Positions 23,595 to 32,112 of a DNA stretch of 64,000 nucleotides are shown here, piece by piece. The notes below the pieces were generated by a model. That model was not told the origin of the DNA, made no database searches, and worked only from the letters and a program-made list of their open reading frames with translations. The translations under genes and the position numbers were made by a program. Origin of the DNA: CSP1-5 sp964558395 (lineage in GTDB: Bacteria > Methylomirabilota > Methylomirabilia > Methylomirabilales > CSP1-5); assembly GCA_964558395.1 (NCBI GenBank), contig CAZLDS010000006.1:21507-85506 (forward strand), in the 5' to 3' direction. Position 1 is the first letter of the stretch; every line of letters starts with the position of its first letter.

Positions 23595-23777
23595 GTGGGG
23601 CTTCCGAAACGTCGTCATTCGAATGCGCGAACCCGAAAGCGAAGGACACATGATGCCCTTGAGCTGCCTGCATTGGCGGTTTGCCCTCAATGTCGGGAGA
23701 AGATGCTCCCTCATAGGGCCTGCCCCGGGTGTGGCTATTACCGGGGTCGCGAGGTGGTAAAGCGGGAAGAAAAGTAG
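23595..23777 (+). CDS. rpmF: 50S ribosomal protein L32
   Basis: Structural protein of the large subunit, 60 residues. It has the N-terminal LPKRRHSNARTRKRRTHDAL and a zinc-ribbon with two CxxC pairs, CPQC and CPGC, so this is the zinc-binding (C+) form. The start is GTG at 23595. The order DUF177-rpmF-plsX-fabH is widely conserved and couples ribosome and membrane synthesis. Confidence 0.93.
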   Translation: MGLPKRRHSNARTRKRRTHDALELPALAVCPQCREKMLPHRACPGCGYYRGREVVKREEK

Positions 23778-23813
23778 GAAAGGGGCCGTCGCCCTCCTGG
23801 ACGGCCAGGGAGG

Positions 23814-24845
23814 ATGGAAAAGACACCCTTATGGCTGTCCCATCCCGATCGAGTGACTGTAGCCCTTGATGCCATGGGCGGGGACGGCGGAGTTCGCGTC
23901 ACCGTGGCGGGAGCAGTTGCGGCGAGCCGGGACGTGGGGCATTCGGTCGTCCTAGTTGGGATCGAAGAGGAGATCGTTCGAGAACTTTCCCAGTTTGACA
24001 CGGGGGGGCTGGACGTCCGGATCCGCCATGCTCCGGAGGTCGTAGAAATGGATGAATCCCCTTCGGTGGCGCTCCGGAAGAAGAAAGACTCATCGATTCG
24101 CGTGGCCGTAGACCTGGTCAGGGAGGGAGAAGCGGATGCCATGGTCAGTGCGGGAAATACGGGAGCGGTCATGGCCACCGGGTTAGTCAACCTTGGTTCT
24201 ATAGCCGGGGTGGAGCGTCCCGCCATTGCGGCGCAGGTGCCGACCCTGCGTGACTATGCGATTCTCGTGGATGTAGGGGCGAACGTGGATTGTAAGCCTC
24301 GCCACCTGGTTCAATTTGCCATTATGGGAACGGTGTATGCCCGAAAGATCTTAGGAAAACCAGGGCCCCGCGTCGGCCTCCTGAGCATCGGAGAAGAAGA
24401 AAGCAAGGGGAACGAGTTGACGAAGGAGGCTTTCCGCGCGTTGGAAGATGTCGCCGGAGTGGACTTCATCGGGAATGTGGAGGGAGTGGATGTCTTCAAC
24501 GGGAAGGCCGACGTGGTGGTTTGTGACGGATTCACGGGCAATATCGCCCTCAAGATCGGCGAGAGCGCGGCGTGGACTGTCCTCACCCTCTTCAAAGAGG
24601 AACTAACCCGAGGTATGGCGGGGAGGGCAGGCCTGTTGCTGCTTCGAAGATCGCTGGAACGTTTCCAGCGACGGATCGATTACACAGAGTATGGAGGAGC
24701 ACCGCTGCTGGGTGTCAATGGGGTGGTCGTGATTGGCCACGGGCGATCCACGGCCAAGGCCATCAAGAACGGGGTTCGGGTAGCAGCGGAATGCGTCACG
24801 AATCGGGTGATCGAGAGCATCCGAGACGGGATCGCCCAAGGCTAG
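23814..24845 (+). CDS. plsX: Phosphate acyltransferase PlsX
   Basis: Makes acyl-phosphate from acyl-ACP, the acyl donor for PlsY in phospholipid synthesis; peripheral membrane enzyme. Motifs include VTVALDAMGGDGGV, VSAGNTGAVMATGL, DVGANVDCKPRHLVQFA, LLSIGEEESKGNEL and DVVVCDGFTGNIALKIGE, ending with YGGAPLLGVNGVVVIGHGRS. The ATG at 23814 gives 343 residues but leaves no space after AGGGAGG. GTG 23853 would start at the conserved VTVALDAMGGD and is a plausible alternative. Confidence 0.94.
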   Translation: MEKTPLWLSHPDRVTVALDAMGGDGGVRVTVAGAVAASRDVGHSVVLVGIEEEIVRELSQFDTGGLDVRIRHAPEVVEMDESPSVALRKKKDSSIRVAVDLVREGEADAMVSAGNTGAVMATGLVNLGSIAGVERPAIAAQVPTLRDYAILVDVGANVDCKPRHLVQFAIMGTVYARKILGKPGPRVGLLSIGEEESKGNELTKEAFRALEDVAGVDFIGNVEGVDVFNGKADVVVCDGFTGNIALKIGESAAWTVLTLFKEELTRGMAGRAGLLLLRRSLERFQRRIDYTEYGGAPLLGVNGVVVIGHGRSTAKAIKNGVRVAAECVTNRVIESIRDGIAQG

Positions 24846-24858
24846 GTAGGGGGAAGTC

Positions 24859-25842
24859 ATGCAACGGAGCCGAATCATTGGCACTGGGTCGGCGGTGCCA
24901 GCTCGGATTATGACCAATGCAGACCTGGAAAAGTTGGTTGACACGAGCGATGAGTGGGTGACGACGCGGACGGGAATTTCTGAGCGCCGCATCTGTAGTG
25001 TGGGGGAAGATACCGCCACATTGGCGGAGAAAGCTTCACTCCAGGCTTTGGAGGCTGCGAGGCTCGATCCGATGGACCTGGATCTCATTCTCGTGGCAAC
25101 AATCACGCCCTCGCTACCTTTTCCGGCTACCGCCTGTTTACTCCAAGAGCGCCTAGATGCCCGACGAGCGGCGGCATTGGATGTCTCTGCTGCGTGTTCG
25201 GGATTTATTTATGGTCTCGCTGTAGCGGATAATTTTATCCGGACAGGAATGTATCGGAACATTCTTCTAGTCGGGTCCGAAACTCTCTCTATTCTGACGG
25301 ATTGGAATGACCGGAACACCTGCGTTCTCTTTGCCGACGGGGCAGGGGCGGTGGTCTTACAGAGTCAGGAAGGGGAACGGGGGATTCTCTCGACCCACCT
25401 GTACTCAGATGGATCACAATGGGAGCTGCTCATGGCGCCAGGGGGAGGAGCCCGCTGTCCCGTGACCCCCGAGGTTCTCGAGAAGCGTCTGAATAAGATC
25501 AAGATGGCGAATGGCAATGAGGTCTTTCGTATTGCCGTCCGGGCGATGGAGGACGCGTGTGTCGCGTCCTTGAAACAGAATCATCTTGAGGTCGCCGAAG
25601 TCGATGTACTGGTCCCTCATCAGGCAAATGCGCGGATCATCCAGGCACTTACCCATCGTCTTTCCATTCCGCCAGAGAAGGTTATCGCCAATATTGCTCG
25701 GTACGGGAATACCTCGGCCGCCTCCGTTCCGCTTGCCCTCGATGAGGCAGTGCGCATGGGAAAAATTTACGAAGGGAATTTGGTCCTGCTCGTGGCGTTT
25801 GGAGGTGGTCTCACTTGGGGATCCGCGGTGGTCCGGTGGTGA
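24859..25842 (+). CDS. fabH: Beta-ketoacyl-ACP synthase III (FabH)
   Basis: Initiates fatty-acid synthesis by condensing acetyl-CoA (or branched starter) with malonyl-ACP. The 327-residue protein has the catalytic triad in context: C113 in DVSAACSGFIYGL, the histidine in VPHQANARIIQAL, and the asparagine in NIARYGNTSAASVPLAL. The C-terminal GGGLTWGSAVVRW is typical. It lies 13 bases after plsX. Confidence 0.96.
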   Translation: MQRSRIIGTGSAVPARIMTNADLEKLVDTSDEWVTTRTGISERRICSVGEDTATLAEKASLQALEAARLDPMDLDLILVATITPSLPFPATACLLQERLDARRAAALDVSAACSGFIYGLAVADNFIRTGMYRNILLVGSETLSILTDWNDRNTCVLFADGAGAVVLQSQEGERGILSTHLYSDGSQWELLMAPGGGARCPVTPEVLEKRLNKIKMANGNEVFRIAVRAMEDACVASLKQNHLEVAEVDVLVPHQANARIIQALTHRLSIPPEKVIANIARYGNTSAASVPLALDEAVRMGKIYEGNLVLLVAFGGGLTWGSAVVRW

Positions 25843-25904
25843 GAGAGGACCTCCGCAGGTCACCGGGAGAAAAGAGGCCGAGCACTCACAGCACGTAGGG
25901 GTTG

Positions 25905-26846
25905 ATGCAGGGAAAGACCGCATTTGTTTTCCCGGGACAGGGGTCGCAGTATGTTGGCATGGGGTGGGAGCTGGCGGAGACCTTTCCGTCAGCCAAGGCC
26001 CTTATGGCGCAGGGAAGTGAGGTTCTCGGGCTCAACTTAGAGCGGCTTTGCTTCTCTGGACCAGAGGGGGATCTCAGCCTCACTGCTAACACGCAAGCCG
26101 CGGTGCTCACTGTAGGTGCCATGGCATGGGTCGTTGTACACGCGCATGGAATCCATCCAGACTTTGTTGCGGGGCACAGTCTAGGAGAGTACACGGCCCT
26201 CGTGGCCGCCGGATCGCTCACCTATGCAGATGCGCTGCGCGCGGTTCGGCGCCGTGGGGAGTTGATGCAGGAAGCGGTCGCCGTCGGTGCCGGAGCGATG
26301 GCGGCCATCCTTGGTCTCAGTCCTGAAGCGGTGGAAGAAATATGCCGGGAAGCCGCCCAGGGTGAGGTGGTACAGGTGGCGAACCTGAATGCGCCAATGC
26401 AGACCGTGGTGTCAGGGCACGTGGCCGCTGTGAATGGGGCGGCCGCGGCCGCACGGGCCAGGGGTGCAAAGAGAGTCCAGCTACTCTCTGTGAGTGCGCC
26501 CTTTCATTCGAGTCTCATGCGACCCATCGCCGAGGAATTTACAGGCGTCCTCAGGGGCCTCGAAATCCGTGATCCCCACGTTCCGTTCATTGCCAACCGT
26601 GATGCGGAACCCAAATGGACCGCGGCCGACGTCATCCAGAGCCTCATCGAGCAGCTTGACCATCCCGTGCGCTGGGTCGAGGTCATTCAGTACCTTATTG
26701 GGGATGGGGCGAAGATCTTTATCGAGTTGGGGCCCGGGAAGGTCCTCTCGGGCTTGATCAAGCGGATCGATGGGAAAGTGCAAGTCTACCACGTGGAGGA
26801 CCGGAAGAGCCTGGAAGAGACCCTCGCCGCGGCAGCAAAGGCATGA
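25905..26846 (+). CDS. fabD: Malonyl-CoA:ACP transacylase
   Basis: Transfers malonyl from CoA to acyl carrier protein. The 313-residue protein begins MQGKTAFVFPGQGSQYVGMG. It has the nucleophile S92 in AGHSLGEYTALVA, the active-site arginine region RGELMQEAV, and the catalytic histidine in SAPFHSSLMRP. ATG 25905 is used, with TAGGGG ahead; an overlapping TTG at 25902 is less likely. Its stop overlaps fabG (ATGA). Confidence 0.95.
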   Translation: MQGKTAFVFPGQGSQYVGMGWELAETFPSAKALMAQGSEVLGLNLERLCFSGPEGDLSLTANTQAAVLTVGAMAWVVVHAHGIHPDFVAGHSLGEYTALVAAGSLTYADALRAVRRRGELMQEAVAVGAGAMAAILGLSPEAVEEICREAAQGEVVQVANLNAPMQTVVSGHVAAVNGAAAAARARGAKRVQLLSVSAPFHSSLMRPIAEEFTGVLRGLEIRDPHVPFIANRDAEPKWTAADVIQSLIEQLDHPVRWVEVIQYLIGDGAKIFIELGPGKVLSGLIKRIDGKVQVYHVEDRKSLEETLAAAAKA

Positions 26847-27583
26847 GCTTGCAGGGAAAGGTGGCCGTCGTCACTGGAGGATCTCGGGGGATCGGCCACG
26901 CGGTGGCCTCAGCATTGGTCCGAGAGGGGGCGGGTTTAACCCTGTGTGCTCGGGATCGTGTAGCCCTGGAGAAGGTTGCAGCAGAACTTGAATCCTCAGG
27001 GGCTCAGGTTTTGATCGTCAAGGCCGATGTGACACAAACCTCTGAGGTCGAGCGAGTGGTCGAGGCGTGTCTTGACCGGTTTGGGGCGCTCAATATCTTA
27101 ATCAACAATGCCGGAATCACACGGGACAATTTGTTGCTTCGGATGAAGGACGAAGAGTGGGACGCGGTGTTGGATACGAACCTGAAGGGAGTTTTTCACT
27201 GTACCCGGGCTGCCTTGCGACCCATGTTCAAGCAGCGAGGAGGGCGCATCATCAATCTCACCTCAGTAATAGGAGTCATGGGGAATCTCGGGCAAGCCAA
27301 CTATGCGGCCGCGAAGGCCGGAATCATTGGCTTGACCAAGGCGACTGCAAAGGAGGTGGCCTCGCGGGGTATTACCGTCAATACCGTGGCCCCCGGCTTC
27401 GTCGAAACAGATATGACGCACGCTTTGGACCCGGAAATTCAGGAGCGGATACGTTCCCAGATTCCTCTGGGGAGATTCGCAACCCCCGAAGAAGTGGCGG
27501 AACTCGTGGTGTTCCTCGCTTCGGATCGAGCGGCCTACATCACGGGCCAAGTTATCCATATCAATGGGGGCTTATGGATGTGA
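26843..27583 (+). CDS. fabG: 3-oxoacyl-ACP reductase
   Basis: NADPH-dependent reductase of the elongation cycle, short-chain dehydrogenase family. The 246-residue sequence shows VTGGSRGIGHAVA (cofactor motif, 11-18), NILINNAGITRDNLLLRM, the catalytic Ser in INLTSVIGVMGN, and Tyr-x3-Lys in QANYAAAKAGIIGLTKA. The C-terminus is FLASDRAAYITGQVIHINGG. It is coupled to fabD by a 4-base overlap. Confidence 0.96.
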   Translation: MSLQGKVAVVTGGSRGIGHAVASALVREGAGLTLCARDRVALEKVAAELESSGAQVLIVKADVTQTSEVERVVEACLDRFGALNILINNAGITRDNLLLRMKDEEWDAVLDTNLKGVFHCTRAALRPMFKQRGGRIINLTSVIGVMGNLGQANYAAAKAGIIGLTKATAKEVASRGITVNTVAPGFVETDMTHALDPEIQERIRSQIPLGRFATPEEVAELVVFLASDRAAYITGQVIHINGGLWM

Positions 27584-27620
27584 CACGCAGCGTGTGCTCA
27601 TTTTCACTGGGAGGTGGGAG

Positions 27621-27863
27621 GTGGGCGAGACGGTGGATGTCGAAACGAAGGTAAAGAAGATTATCATTGAACAGCTCGGAGTTGACGAAGGGGAGGTGAC
27701 GCCCGATGCTTCCTTCGTCGAGGATCTGGGAGCCGACTCGCTGGATACCGTGGAGTTAATCATGGTTCTGGAGGAGGAGTTCGGCATTGAGATCCCGGAT
27801 GAGGATGCGGAGAAGATCGTTCACGTGAAAGATGCTGTTCAATATATCAAGGATCGTATCTGA
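27621..27863 (+). CDS. acpP: Acyl carrier protein
   Basis: Carries growing acyl chains on a phosphopantetheine arm. The 80-residue acidic protein has the modification site in EDLGADSLDTVELIM (S40) and the helix EEEFGIEIPDEDAEKI. I use GTG 27621, which has GGGAGGT about 7 bases ahead; GTG 27633 (starting VDVETKVKK) is an alternative. The open frame further upstream overlaps fabG and is not family-like. It precedes fabF, the common order. Confidence 0.93.
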   Translation: MGETVDVETKVKKIIIEQLGVDEGEVTPDASFVEDLGADSLDTVELIMVLEEEFGIEIPDEDAEKIVHVKDAVQYIKDRI

Positions 27864-27899
27864 GCCTGGGGAAAGGGACCCAGCTCGTAGGGAGATCTC

Positions 27900-29138
27900 A
27901 TGAGGCGTGTGGTCATAACGGGATTAGGGGTCGTTTCCCCTATCGGTATTGGCGTTGATCTGTTTTGGAAGGCCCTCGTGAGCGGGACCCCGGGGGCCGC
28001 ACGGATCACGCGCTATGACCCGACGGGTCACGACTGCCAGATCGCGGCGGAAGTCAAGGGTTTTGATCCCATGTGTTGGATCGACAAGAAAGAAATCCGC
28101 AAAATGGACACGTTCGTGCAGTACGCTTTGGCAGCCGGCATCCTGGCAGTTGAGGATGCACAATTGAAGGTGACTGATGGGAGGCGGGATCGGGTTGGAG
28201 TTCTCGTGGGGACGGGGATGGGTGGAATCCCAATGCTCGTAGAGCAGCACACAGTGCTCTTGGAAAAGGGGCCGGATCGGGTGAGCCCGTTCTTCATCCC
28301 TGGGATCATTCCGAACATGGCATCCGGACGCATCTCTATGCTCCTCGGCGCCAAAGGTCCGAACTCGTGTGTCTCCACCGCTTGCGCCACGGGGAATCAC
28401 GCCATCGGGGATTCGTTTCACATCATTCAGCGGGGAGAAGCGGACATTATGCTGGCCGGAGGAACTGAGGCAGTCATTGCTCCCTTATGTATCGCCGGTT
28501 TTACTAACTGCAAGGCCCTCTCTCTGCGGAACCACGAACCGGAACGGGCCAGTCGCCCCTTCGATAAGGAGCGAGACGGCTTCGTCATGGGTGATGGGGC
28601 GGCGGTTCTCATCTTAGAGGCGTTGGAGCATGCCCTGGATCGTGGGGCGACGATCTATGCCGAAATGATCGGCTACGGAATGAGTGGCGATGCCTATCAC
28701 ATCACTGCACCGGCTCCCGAAGGGGAGGGGGCTGCCCAGTCCATGCAGGAAGCGCTTCGAGAGGCCGGCCTCCGCCCGGAGATGGTCGATTACATCAATG
28801 CACACGGGACCTCTACTCCGTACAATGATGCGAATGAGACGTGGGCCATCAAACGCATCTTTGGCGACCATGCGTATCGTCTGATGGTAAGCTCCATCAA
28901 GTCGATGGTGGGCCATACACTAGGGGCTGCGGGGGCAATCGAGGCAGCGGCTACCGTTTTGTCGCTGAAACATGGTATCGTGCCCCCGACGATCAACTAT
29001 GAATATCCCGACCCCGAGTGTGACTTGGACTATGTTCCGAACACGGCGAGGGAGGTCCCGATCCAGATTGCGCTAAACAACTCCTTTGGCTTCGGGGGAA
29101 CCAACGCCACGACGGTCTTTCGCCGCTACAGCGGATAG
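27900..29138 (+). CDS. fabF: Beta-ketoacyl-ACP synthase II
   Basis: Elongating condensing enzyme. The 412-residue protein has the nucleophilic C162 in NSCVSTACATGNHAIGD and the two catalytic histidines in YINAHGTSTPYND and SMVGHTLGAAGAIEAA. KSMVGHTLG and NSFGFGGTNATTVFRR are further family landmarks. It ends the fab cluster; a terminator follows within 35 bases. No fabZ, fabI or fabK is in the window. Confidence 0.95.
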   Translation: MRRVVITGLGVVSPIGIGVDLFWKALVSGTPGAARITRYDPTGHDCQIAAEVKGFDPMCWIDKKEIRKMDTFVQYALAAGILAVEDAQLKVTDGRRDRVGVLVGTGMGGIPMLVEQHTVLLEKGPDRVSPFFIPGIIPNMASGRISMLLGAKGPNSCVSTACATGNHAIGDSFHIIQRGEADIMLAGGTEAVIAPLCIAGFTNCKALSLRNHEPERASRPFDKERDGFVMGDGAAVLILEALEHALDRGATIYAEMIGYGMSGDAYHITAPAPEGEGAAQSMQEALREAGLRPEMVDYINAHGTSTPYNDANETWAIKRIFGDHAYRLMVSSIKSMVGHTLGAAGAIEAAATVLSLKHGIVPPTINYEYPDPECDLDYVPNTAREVPIQIALNNSFGFGGTNATTVFRRYSG

Positions 29139-29170
29139 AGATATTGCGCATCCTCTGTCCCACCCGACAT

Positions 29171-29193
29171 CACGCGATCTGCGTGGGTTTTTT
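29171..29193 (+). terminator. Rho-independent terminator of the fab cluster
   Basis: CACGC (29171-29175) pairs with GCGTG (29181-29185), followed by GG and six T residues (29188-29193). It faces rightwards and separates the fab genes from the leftward rib operon. Confidence 0.7.
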
Positions 29194-29260
29194 CTTTTTG
29201 ATCATCCTTGCGTGACCTTCACTCGCGGAGCTGTTTCTCACGGCGGGGGTACAGGAAAGA

Positions 29261-29692
29261 TTATCGTTCCGCAGGTTCAAAAAGGGGCGGGCGGGTGATG
29301 GTTCGAACCTTATCGAGGATGCCGTTCACGAAGCGACCGGAATCCTCACTCCCGTACTGCTTGGCGATCTCGATCGCCTCGTTGATAATGACCTTCTCAG
29401 GAATCTCCCTATGGAAGAGGAACTCGTACGTCGCTAGCCGAAGGATATTCCGGTCAACGAGGGCGATACGGGTGAAGCGCCAGTGCTCTGTATGACGGGT
29501 GATGAGGGCGTCAATTTCTTCCCGATGTGCGACCGTTCCCGCCACCAGGTCCTCAGCAAAGGCCTGCACCTCGGGTGGAAGGGGGTGATCCGCCCAGAAC
29601 GCGCGGAAGACCTCTTCGAGTTTGCCCGCGTGAAACTCGAGCTGATAGAGAATACTTAAGGCCGCTTCGCGGGCGCGCCGGCGTTTACCCAT
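29261..29692 (-). CDS. nusB: Transcription antitermination factor NusB
   Basis: RNA-binding factor that with NusE/S10 drives antitermination of rRNA operons. The 143-residue, mostly helical protein starts MGKRRRAREAALSILYQLEF. It has IDALITRHTEHWRFTRIALVDRNILRLATYEFLF and EKVIINEAIEIAKQYGSEDSGRFVNGILDKV, all NusB hallmarks. The frame is open upstream, but that part lies inside ribH. The ATG at 29692 overlaps the ribH end by 8 bases. The ribH-nusB pairing is common in bacteria. Confidence 0.94.
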   Translation of the reverse strand: MGKRRRAREAALSILYQLEFHAGKLEEVFRAFWADHPLPPEVQAFAEDLVAGTVAHREEIDALITRHTEHWRFTRIALVDRNILRLATYEFLFHREIPEKVIINEAIEIAKQYGSEDSGRFVNGILDKVRTITRPPLFEPAER

Positions 29693-30197
29693 GCCGCGTC
29701 CTTCGGCTGCCTGGATCGTTTCCGTGCTTCTTGTCCAGTTGGGAAAACAGGTGGGCCATTTCGATAGCGGCCAAGGCTGCCTCGAACCCTTTGTTCCCCA
29801 GCTTGGTCCCAGCCCGCTCAATGGCTTGCTCAATCGTCTCAGCCGCCACAACGCCGAAGATCGTTGGGACACCGGTCTTGAGGGCCGTTGCGGCAACCCC
29901 CCTGGCGGCTTCTCCCGCGACGTAGTCGAAGTGAGGGGTTGCCCCCCGGATGACGGTCCCCAAGCAGATCACCGCATCATAGCGGTGACTCGAGGCCAGC
30001 CGGTCCGCGGTTACGGGGATCTCAAAGGCACCCGGCACTTTGACGACCTCGACTTTGTCCGGGTCTGCTCCGTGGCGGATGAGGGCATCCAAGGCGCCCT
30101 CGAGCAGTTTTGTCGTTATGAACTCATTGAAACGGCTGAGGACGATGGCGAACGAAAACCCCTGGGCCGACATGTGTCCTTCGCGATACTGGGGCAT
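29685..30197 (-). CDS. ribH: 6,7-dimethyl-8-ribityllumazine synthase
   Basis: Condenses the ribityl-pyrimidine with dihydroxybutanone phosphate, the penultimate step of riboflavin synthesis; usually an icosahedral 60-mer or pentamer. The 170-residue protein contains IVLSRFNEFITTKLLEGA, VVKVPGAFEIPVTADRLA, CLGTVIRGATPHFDYVAGE and GVPTIFGVVAAETIEQAIERAG. ATG 30197 has GGAGGA five bases ahead. It is 13 bases downstream of ribAB. Confidence 0.95.
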   Translation of the reverse strand: MPQYREGHMSAQGFSFAIVLSRFNEFITTKLLEGALDALIRHGADPDKVEVVKVPGAFEIPVTADRLASSHRYDAVICLGTVIRGATPHFDYVAGEAARGVAATALKTGVPTIFGVVAAETIEQAIERAGTKLGNKGFEAALAAIEMAHLFSQLDKKHGNDPGSRRTRHG

Positions 30198-30210
30198 AGT
30201 TCCTCCGTCG

Positions 30211-31428
30211 TTACCTGTGCCCCTCGCTGATCCCGTGCAACAGGTGCCCGAGTTTTTCTTGTTTCGTCGCCAAGTAGCCTCGGTTCTCTGGGAGGGGCTG
30301 GATCTCAAGCGGAACACGCCCGACGATTCGGAGCCCGTACCCCTCAAGGCCCACGATTTTTCGAGGATTGTTGGTGAGGAGGCGCATCCTGCTCAGCCCC
30401 AAATCGACGAGGACTTGAGCGCCAATCCCGTAGTCGCGGAGATCGGCCTTGAACCCGAGCTTTTCGTTTGCCTCCACCGTATCATAGCCCTCGTCCTGCA
30501 GTTCGTAGGCCCGGAACTTGTCGACGAGGCCGATGCCCCGTCCCTCCTGCCGCATGTAGAGAAGCACCCCCCTGCCTTCCTCGGCAATTAAAGCAAGGGC
30601 CCGATCCATTTGGAGCCCGCAATCACAGCGGAAGGAACCAAACACGTCACCCGTCAGACACTCGGAATGCACGCGGACCAACACCTCGTCGGCTGGCGTG
30701 ATATCCCCAAGGGTGAGGGCTAAGTGCTGGTCGCTGCCAACGCGACTCTGGTAGAGTAACGCCCGGAACGTCCCGTGGCGGGTAGGGATAGTGGCCTCCG
30801 CAACACGGCGGACCAACTTCTCGCGGCGCATCCGGAACGTAATTAAATCCTTGACGGTGATAATGCGAAGATTGTGGCGCCTCGCAAACTCGACGAGCTG
30901 GGGAACCCGGGCCATACGCCCGTCCTCGTCCATAACCTCGCAGATCACCCCGGCCGGGTATAGACCCGCAAGGCGGCTGAGGTCGAGGGCTGCTTCGGTC
31001 TGGCCCGCCCGGGCGAGGGTCCCGCCTTCCTTGGCTCGGAGCGGAAAGATGTGGCCGGGACGCATGAGGTCTTCCGGTTTCGTCTTGGGGTCCACAAGCG
31101 CTTGAATGGTTGTAGCCCGGTCTTGGGTCGATATGCCGGTCGTGACCCCGTGTCGTGCCTCGACCGAAACGCAGAAGGCGGTCTCATATGGGGAGGTGTT
31201 CTCTGAAACCATCATGGGTATTTGGAGCGCATCGCACCGCTGGCCTGGCAGGGAGACGCAGATGAGCCCTCGCCCGTGCTTCGCCATAAAGTTGACGGCC
31301 TCTGGCGTCACGCGCTCGGCGGCCATGGTCAGATCGCCCTCGTTTTCTCGGTCCTCGTCATCGACGACGATAAGCATCCTTCCGTCTCGGATTTCCTTGA
31401 TGGCATCTTCGATGCTTTCGAAGGGCAT
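30211..31428 (-). CDS. ribBA: Bifunctional 3,4-dihydroxy-2-butanone-4-phosphate synthase / GTP cyclohydrolase II
   Basis: Supplies both precursors for riboflavin. Residues 1-200 are the RibB domain (GRMLIVVDDEDRENEGDL, YETAFCVSVEARHGVTTGIS, GHIFPLRAKEGG). Residues 200-405 are the GTP cyclohydrolase II domain with zinc cysteines in SECLTGDVFGSFRCDCG, RQEGRGIGLVDKFRAYELQ and MRLLTNNPRK. Both active sites look intact. It lies 32 bases after ribE in the rib operon. Confidence 0.95.
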   Translation of the reverse strand: MPFESIEDAIKEIRDGRMLIVVDDEDRENEGDLTMAAERVTPEAVNFMAKHGRGLICVSLPGQRCDALQIPMMVSENTSPYETAFCVSVEARHGVTTGISTQDRATTIQALVDPKTKPEDLMRPGHIFPLRAKEGGTLARAGQTEAALDLSRLAGLYPAGVICEVMDEDGRMARVPQLVEFARRHNLRIITVKDLITFRMRREKLVRRVAEATIPTRHGTFRALLYQSRVGSDQHLALTLGDITPADEVLVRVHSECLTGDVFGSFRCDCGLQMDRALALIAEEGRGVLLYMRQEGRGIGLVDKFRAYELQDEGYDTVEANEKLGFKADLRDYGIGAQVLVDLGLSRMRLLTNNPRKIVGLEGYGLRIVGRVPLEIQPLPENRGYLATKQEKLGHLLHGISEGHR

Positions 31429-31460
31429 TACGCCTCCTGCCTCTTGTCGTTATCCTCTGG

Positions 31461-32108
31461 TTAGGCGAACCCTTGCTCGTGGAGGAGTTCGCCTGTGAGG
31501 GGCTTGGTGCCGCGCGTCCTTTGCTCGCCAAGGAGTCGTTCGAGATAGCGGCTCAAGAGATCCACTTCTAGATTCACGAAACTGCCGTGCCCTTTCCAGC
31601 CTAGCGTGGTACTCGCCAGGGTGTGGGGTATGAGGCAGACGGAAAAGGCTTCCTTTGAGACGTCGACGAGGGTGAGACTGACCCCGTCGACGGCGATGGA
31701 GCCCTTGGGTACCATGTGGTTTGCCAGAAAAACGGGAAAGTCGATCCACATCTCTGTAGAGTTCCCTGTAGATTCGAGTCCGATAATCCGGCCTACGCCG
31801 TCCACATGCCCGGTGACAAAATGTCCCCCAAAGCGATCACCAACTTTCAGTGGGCGCTCCAGATTGACTCGCGCCTGAGGTTTCAGGTTGCCGAGCGTGG
31901 TTCGCTGGAGAGTCTCGGCGGACAGGTCGGTGGTGAAGGTTGTTGCGTTCCCGTGGACAACCGTGAGACAGACCCCATCAACAGCAATGCTCTGTCCAAT
32001 GCTCAGATCTGACATATGAGTCCCCCCCTGGATGGCCAACTGGGCACCCCCTTGACCTCGCGTCAGGGTGAGGACGGCTCCCTGCTCTTCAACAATACCA
32101 GTAAACAT
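31461..32108 (-). CDS. ribE: Riboflavin synthase alpha subunit
   Basis: Dismutates two lumazine molecules to riboflavin. The 215-residue protein has the two tandem beta-barrel lumazine-binding repeats. Repeat 1 is MFTGIVEEQGAV, IAVDGVCLTVV and LSAETLQRTTLG; repeat 2 is FVTGHVDGVGRI, IAVDGVSLTLVDV and LIPHTLASTTLG. It lies 4 bases after ribD. The gene is called ribC in some species; here ribE is used in the E. coli sense. Confidence 0.94.
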   Translation of the reverse strand: MFTGIVEEQGAVLTLTRGQGGAQLAIQGGTHMSDLSIGQSIAVDGVCLTVVHGNATTFTTDLSAETLQRTTLGNLKPQARVNLERPLKVGDRFGGHFVTGHVDGVGRIIGLESTGNSTEMWIDFPVFLANHMVPKGSIAVDGVSLTLVDVSKEAFSVCLIPHTLASTTLGWKGHGSFVNLEVDLLSRYLERLLGEQRTRGTKPLTGELLHEQGFA

Positions 32109-32112
32109 CTCC

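Noticed and set aside
29174..29260. The fab terminator acting also for the leftward rib-nusB operon
   Set aside because: On the minus strand the stem is preceded, not followed, by the T/A tract, so it is one-directional.
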